Origin: RCIO01 sp035555795
GTDB lineage: Bacteria; Pseudomonadota; Alphaproteobacteria; Rhizobiales; Rhizobiaceae
Length of the DNA stretch: 52,356 nt
Direction: 5' to 3'
NCBI GenBank assembly: GCA_035555795.1
Contig: DATMGE010000023.1
Coordinates: 1-52,356, forward strand
Shown here: in pieces, positions 49,524 to 52,356 of the stretch
How the letters are laid out: every line of letters starts with the position of its first letter
Numbering within the stretch: position 1 is the first letter of the stretch
The notes under the pieces: generated by a model
Databases searched by the model: none
Told to the model about the DNA's origin: nothing
What the model saw: the letters and a program-made list of their open reading frames with translations, nothing else
Position numbers and translations under genes: made by a program

Positions 49524-50531
49524 ATGTCCGCACAATCACGCCCCGCGCGCAAGATCGCGGTAGAGGAAGCCTTCGCGACGCCTGCGCAGATGCAGGCGCT
49601 GAAGAAGGCCGCCGACGCCTATGATGGCGGTGTGGACGCCGATCTGGTGCTGGCCAAGCACCAGACCGCCGGCGGCGAGATGACGATCTCGCTGCTCGAT
49701 ATCGAAGGCCGCCGTCTCGAACTGATGGACGAAGCTGGCATCGACATGGCGCTGTTGCTGCTGACGGCGCCGGGAGTGCAGCCCTTCGATGCGAGGGAGG
49801 GCGTGGACATCGCACGGCGCGCCAATGACGAGATCGCAGCTACTGTCGCCCGCCATCCGACCCGCTTCGCGGCCCTTACGGCGATCGCGCCGCAGGCGCC
49901 GGCAGAAGCGGCGAAGGAGATCGAGCGCGGCATGAACGAGCTCGGCATGAAGGGCGTGGTCATCAACTCGCACACCAATGGCGAATATCTGTGCGAGGAC
50001 AAATATGCGCCGATCCTCGAAGCGGCGGAGGCGCTGGACGCGCCAATCTACATCCATCCGCGTGCGCCGATCCCCGACATGGCGAAGGCCTATCTGCCCG
50101 ACAATCTCTCGCATGCGATCTGGGGCTTCCAGGCCGAGACCGGCCTGCACGGCCTGCGGCTGATCACCGGCGGCGTGTTCGACCGCTTCCCCAAGCTGAA
50201 GATCGTGCTCGGTCATGCCGGCGAAGGCCTGCCCTTCTGGCTCGACCGCATCGACTACATGCATGCCAAGCCGCGCGGCAGGCGCGAGCTCAAGCACACG
50301 CCCGGCCACTATATCCGCAACAATTTCTGGGTGACGACCAGCGGCATGAACTGGAACAACCAGATCAAATTCCTGATCGACCAGCTCGGCAGCGAGCGCA
50401 TCATGTTTGCCGCCGACTATCCGTACCAGATCATGAAGGAGGAGACCGCCTGCCTCGACGCGGCGCCGATCAGCGAAGCCGATCGCGAGGCGATCTACTG
50501 CCGCACGGCGGAGGCTGTCTTCAGGCTCTGA
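49524..50531 (+). CDS. Amidohydrolase-2 family (decarboxylase-like)
   Basis: A 335-residue TIM-barrel protein started at the ATG at 49524, with a GGAGGAGA site 8-15 bases before it. KIAVEEAFATPAQM at the N-terminus resembles the KIA(L/V)EE opening of gamma-resorcylate decarboxylases and related ACMSD-type enzymes. Conserved blocks are APIYIHPRAPIPD (metal His), KIVLGHAGEGLPFWLDR (second His) and RIMFAADYPYQ (catalytic Asp). That favours a metal-dependent non-oxidative decarboxylase of an aromatic acid, or a hydrolase; the substrate is unknown. It diverges from the binding-protein gene and may share a regulator with it. Confidence 0.85.
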   Translation: MSAQSRPARKIAVEEAFATPAQMQALKKAADAYDGGVDADLVLAKHQTAGGEMTISLLDIEGRRLELMDEAGIDMALLLLTAPGVQPFDAREGVDIARRANDEIAATVARHPTRFAALTAIAPQAPAEAAKEIERGMNELGMKGVVINSHTNGEYLCEDKYAPILEAAEALDAPIYIHPRAPIPDMAKAYLPDNLSHAIWGFQAETGLHGLRLITGGVFDRFPKLKIVLGHAGEGLPFWLDRIDYMHAKPRGRRELKHTPGHYIRNNFWVTTSGMNWNNQIKFLIDQLGSERIMFAADYPYQIMKEETACLDAAPISEADREAIYCRTAEAVFRL

Positions 50532-50541
50532 GGCTTCCGCC

Positions 50542-51231
50542 TCAAAGGTCGAGCGCGCCCTGCCCGGCGTCCATCGCATCGAGCACGCCCGCCGCAAGCT
50601 GGCGCGTGATGCGGGATTTCGTCTCCAGCGAGCGGCGGTCGAGCCGCTCGACGACGGAGATGGCGGTGGCGATCGAGCGCTCGATCCGGCGGACCAGATA
50701 TTGAACCACCTGCGGGTCCACATCCACCTGCCGGTCGGCAAAGAGTTTCACGATGACGGCGCCGAGCAGGATGTCGTCGGGCTCGCGCAGTTCGATCGTG
50801 GTGGCCGCCTGCAGCCGGGATGCCAGGTCGGGCAGCCCGATGCCCCATGCGGCGGGGAAGCGCCGCGCCATGAGCAGCACCGGCTGGCCCGCCGCGCGCG
50901 CCGCATTGAGCAGGTGGAACAGCGCATTCTCGTCGCGCGGCGGCAGGTCCGCATCGTCGATCAGGACAGGCGCTGACACCGGGCCTGTCAGGGCCGTGTC
51001 GGCGCGCAGCGCCATCGCGCCGGTTTCCGCCTGCCAGATGGCGGCGAGATGCGACTTGCCCGATCCGGGCGGCCCGGCCAGCACCACCACATGCGGCGGC
51101 ACGCTGCGCCAGCCGTCGAGGAACGCGACGGCTGCCTCGTTCGCAGCACCGACCACGAGATCTTGGCGCGACAAGGCCGGCATACCACCCAGGTCGAGCG
51201 GAATTTGTCGCGGAGGCTCGGCGTCGCGCAT
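50542..51231 (-). CDS. hdaA: DnaA-like replication regulator HdaA
   Basis: A 229-residue DnaA paralogue lacking the DNA-binding domain. The start is the ATG at 51231 (MRDAEPPRQIPLDLG), which holds the QIPLDL clamp-binding motif typical of Hda. The ATPase core has VVVLAGPPGSGKSHLAAI (Walker A, about residues 47-64), APVLIDDADLPP (Walker B) and LMARRFPAAWGIGLPDLASRL (sensor and box VII with Arg finger). Hda with the sliding clamp stimulates ATP hydrolysis on DnaA and prevents over-initiation. It lies 8 bases after the AI-2E permease gene on the same strand, an order common in rhizobia. Confidence 0.9.
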   Translation of the reverse strand: MRDAEPPRQIPLDLGGMPALSRQDLVVGAANEAAVAFLDGWRSVPPHVVVLAGPPGSGKSHLAAIWQAETGAMALRADTALTGPVSAPVLIDDADLPPRDENALFHLLNAARAAGQPVLLMARRFPAAWGIGLPDLASRLQAATTIELREPDDILLGAVIVKLFADRQVDVDPQVVQYLVRRIERSIATAISVVERLDRRSLETKSRITRQLAAGVLDAMDAGQGALDL

Positions 51232-51239
51232 CGCGTGGC

Positions 51240-52356
51240 TCAAGCGTCGTCCGGCGACGCGGCATTTCCTCGGCCCAGATACATGGGCGAAGCGAGGTAG
51301 CGGTCGATCGCGAAGCGCACGAGGACGGCGACCGCGGCCGCCGCAGGCACCGCGATCAGCAGGCCCACGAAGCCGAACAGGAAGCCGAAGGCGAGAAGCG
51401 CGAACATCAGCCAGACCGGATGCAGCCCCACGCTGGAGCCCACCAGCTTGGGCTGGAGGATGTTGCCCTCGATGAACTGGCCGGAAAAGAAGACCACCGC
51501 CGCCGCTACGATCCAGTGCCATTCCGGCCAGAACTGCACGAGCGCGACACCCACGGCCAGCACGAGGCCGACCAGCGAGCCGACATAGGGAATGAAGGAG
51601 ATCAGCCCGGCGAAGAGGCCGATCAGCAAGCCGAAATTGAGACCGATCAGCGTGAGGCCGATCGCATAATAGACGCCCAGGATGAGGCAGAGCGTGCCCT
51701 GTCCGCGCACGAAGCCGGCCGTCGCGGCATTGATGTCGGATGCGATCTTGCGGACGGTGTCCACATGGTCGCGCGGCACCCAGCTATCCACCTTCCTTAT
51801 CATGCGGTCCCAGTCGAGCAGCATGTAGAAGGCGACGACCGGCGTGATCACGAAGAGGCCGGCAATGTCGATCAGCGTCTTGCCCGAGCTCCACAGCGAC
51901 TGGAACAGGGTGGAGATGAAGCCGGATCCCTGGGACAGCATGTTGGACAGCGCATCCTTCAGTTGCTGCGGCTCCACGCCGAAGCGCTGCTGGAGCCAGC
52001 CGGGATCGATCGATGTCACCAGTGCCTGCAGCCGCGCGATATATTCGGGAATGCGTGCACCGAAATCCGCGAGCTGCGTCGCCAGCACCGGCACGATGAT
52101 CATCAGCCCGATCACCAGCACCATCACGAAGGAGATCAGGATGACCACCGTGGCCCACAGCCGCGAAAGGCCGAGCCGCTCCAGCCTGTCGGCGACGGGA
52201 TCGAGAAAGTAGGCCAGGATCATGCCGGCGAAGAACGGCAGCAGGATCGACGAGAAGAGATAGAGAAAGGCGATGAAGGCGACGGCGGTCACCACCCAGA
52301 ACATGACCTGCCGGCGAAACGCCCCGACCGGCGCGATCAGCACCGGATAGGGCGTC
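51240..52356 (-). CDS. AI-2E/PerM-family transporter, 5' end cut by window
   Basis: At least 367 residues are visible. The reading frame is open to the right window edge, and the apparent GTG at 52343 is probably internal, since the sequence before it also reads as coding, so the true start lies outside. There are about eight hydrophobic segments, and FLYLFSSILLPFFAGMILAYFLDPVADRLERLGL is the PerM N-terminal signature. Two conserved segments, SFIPYVGSLVGLVLAVGVALVQ and LQPKLVGSSVGLHPVWLMFALLAFG, mark the C-terminal half. Members include AI-2 exporter TqsA and Na+/H+ antiporter-like proteins; substrate unknown. It is followed by hdaA 8 bases later. Confidence 0.9.
   Translation of the reverse strand, partial: TPYPVLIAPVGAFRRQVMFWVVTAVAFIAFLYLFSSILLPFFAGMILAYFLDPVADRLERLGLSRLWATVVILISFVMVLVIGLMIIVPVLATQLADFGARIPEYIARLQALVTSIDPGWLQQRFGVEPQQLKDALSNMLSQGSGFISTLFQSLWSSGKTLIDIAGLFVITPVVAFYMLLDWDRMIRKVDSWVPRDHVDTVRKIASDINAATAGFVRGQGTLCLILGVYYAIGLTLIGLNFGLLIGLFAGLISFIPYVGSLVGLVLAVGVALVQFWPEWHWIVAAAVVFFSGQFIEGNILQPKLVGSSVGLHPVWLMFALLAFGFLFGFVGLLIAVPAAAAVAVLVRFAIDRYLASPMYLGRGNAASPDDA

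Overview
The window is a GC-rich chromosomal segment of an alphaproteobacterium, most likely of the Hyphomicrobiales (Rhizobiales) and probably Phyllobacteriaceae/Brucellaceae-like. I infer this from: a circularly permuted, two-piece tmRNA gene with the rhizobial-type tag ANDNYAEARLAA; an alpha-type SspB adaptor; small families I know mainly from this group (BA14K, DUF4169, DUF982, DUF2853); an HdaA-type DnaA paralogue; and two gene orders typical of rhizobia, thyA-(DUF4424)-folA-hflK-hflC-(DUF2065)-degP and serB/miaA near the acetolactate synthase genes. There is no prophage, insertion sequence, CRISPR array or tRNA gene. Most genes look like core or long-resident accessory genes.

Layout. 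1-5.6 kb: end of a MacB/FtsX-type permease, a CPA1 Na+/H+ antiporter, a coupled nuclease-like/NUDIX pair, a secreted BA14K protein, a STAS protein and pdxJ. 5.7-10.3 kb: the K+ transporter kup, then a divergent quinone-reductase/HxlR-regulator pair with a translationally coupled FAD monooxygenase. 10.3-17.4 kb: a TetR regulator with a perfect dyad operator, ilvC, a RecD/Pif1-like helicase, a LysE exporter, ilvN and ilvB. The ilvBN genes are preceded by a near-leaderless 17-codon leader peptide and an intrinsic terminator, which form a transcription attenuator. A SugE-like SMR exporter follows. 17.4-21 kb: a HerA-like ATPase, a small membrane protein and a diguanylate cyclase. 21-29.9 kb: miaA and serB, whose start codons overlap head to head, a GNAT, then degP, DUF2065, hflC, hflK, folA, DUF4424 and thyA on the minus strand.

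29.9-32.4 kb: DUF2853, the permuted tmRNA gene, an AAA ATPase, sspB, DUF4169 and a ribbon-helix-helix protein. tmRNA tags stalled peptides and SspB delivers tagged peptides to ClpXP, so the two ends of one quality-control pathway lie within about 1.5 kb. 32.5-41.7 kb: a large AsmA-like protein, a D-lactate dehydrogenase/GlcD-type flavoprotein, a small orphan protein, a glyoxalase-superfamily protein and uvrD, which carries an in-frame palindromic insert.

41.7-45 kb: the most unusual block. A periplasmic double-rhodanese sulfurtransferase is followed, after a strong terminator, by a three-gene ATGA-coupled operon. That operon encodes a YeeE/YedE sulfur-transport permease, an exported protein with three CxxxxxC-spaced cysteine pairs in an Ala/Pro-rich repeat, and a DUF6969 protein. 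I read it as a candidate sulfane-sulfur/thiosulfate handling system. 45-52.4 kb: DUF982, an outer-membrane-like protein behind a structured leader, a small catabolic cluster (tartrate/D-malate-type dehydrogenase, peptide-type binding protein, divergent amidohydrolase), hdaA and an AI-2E family permease cut by the window edge.
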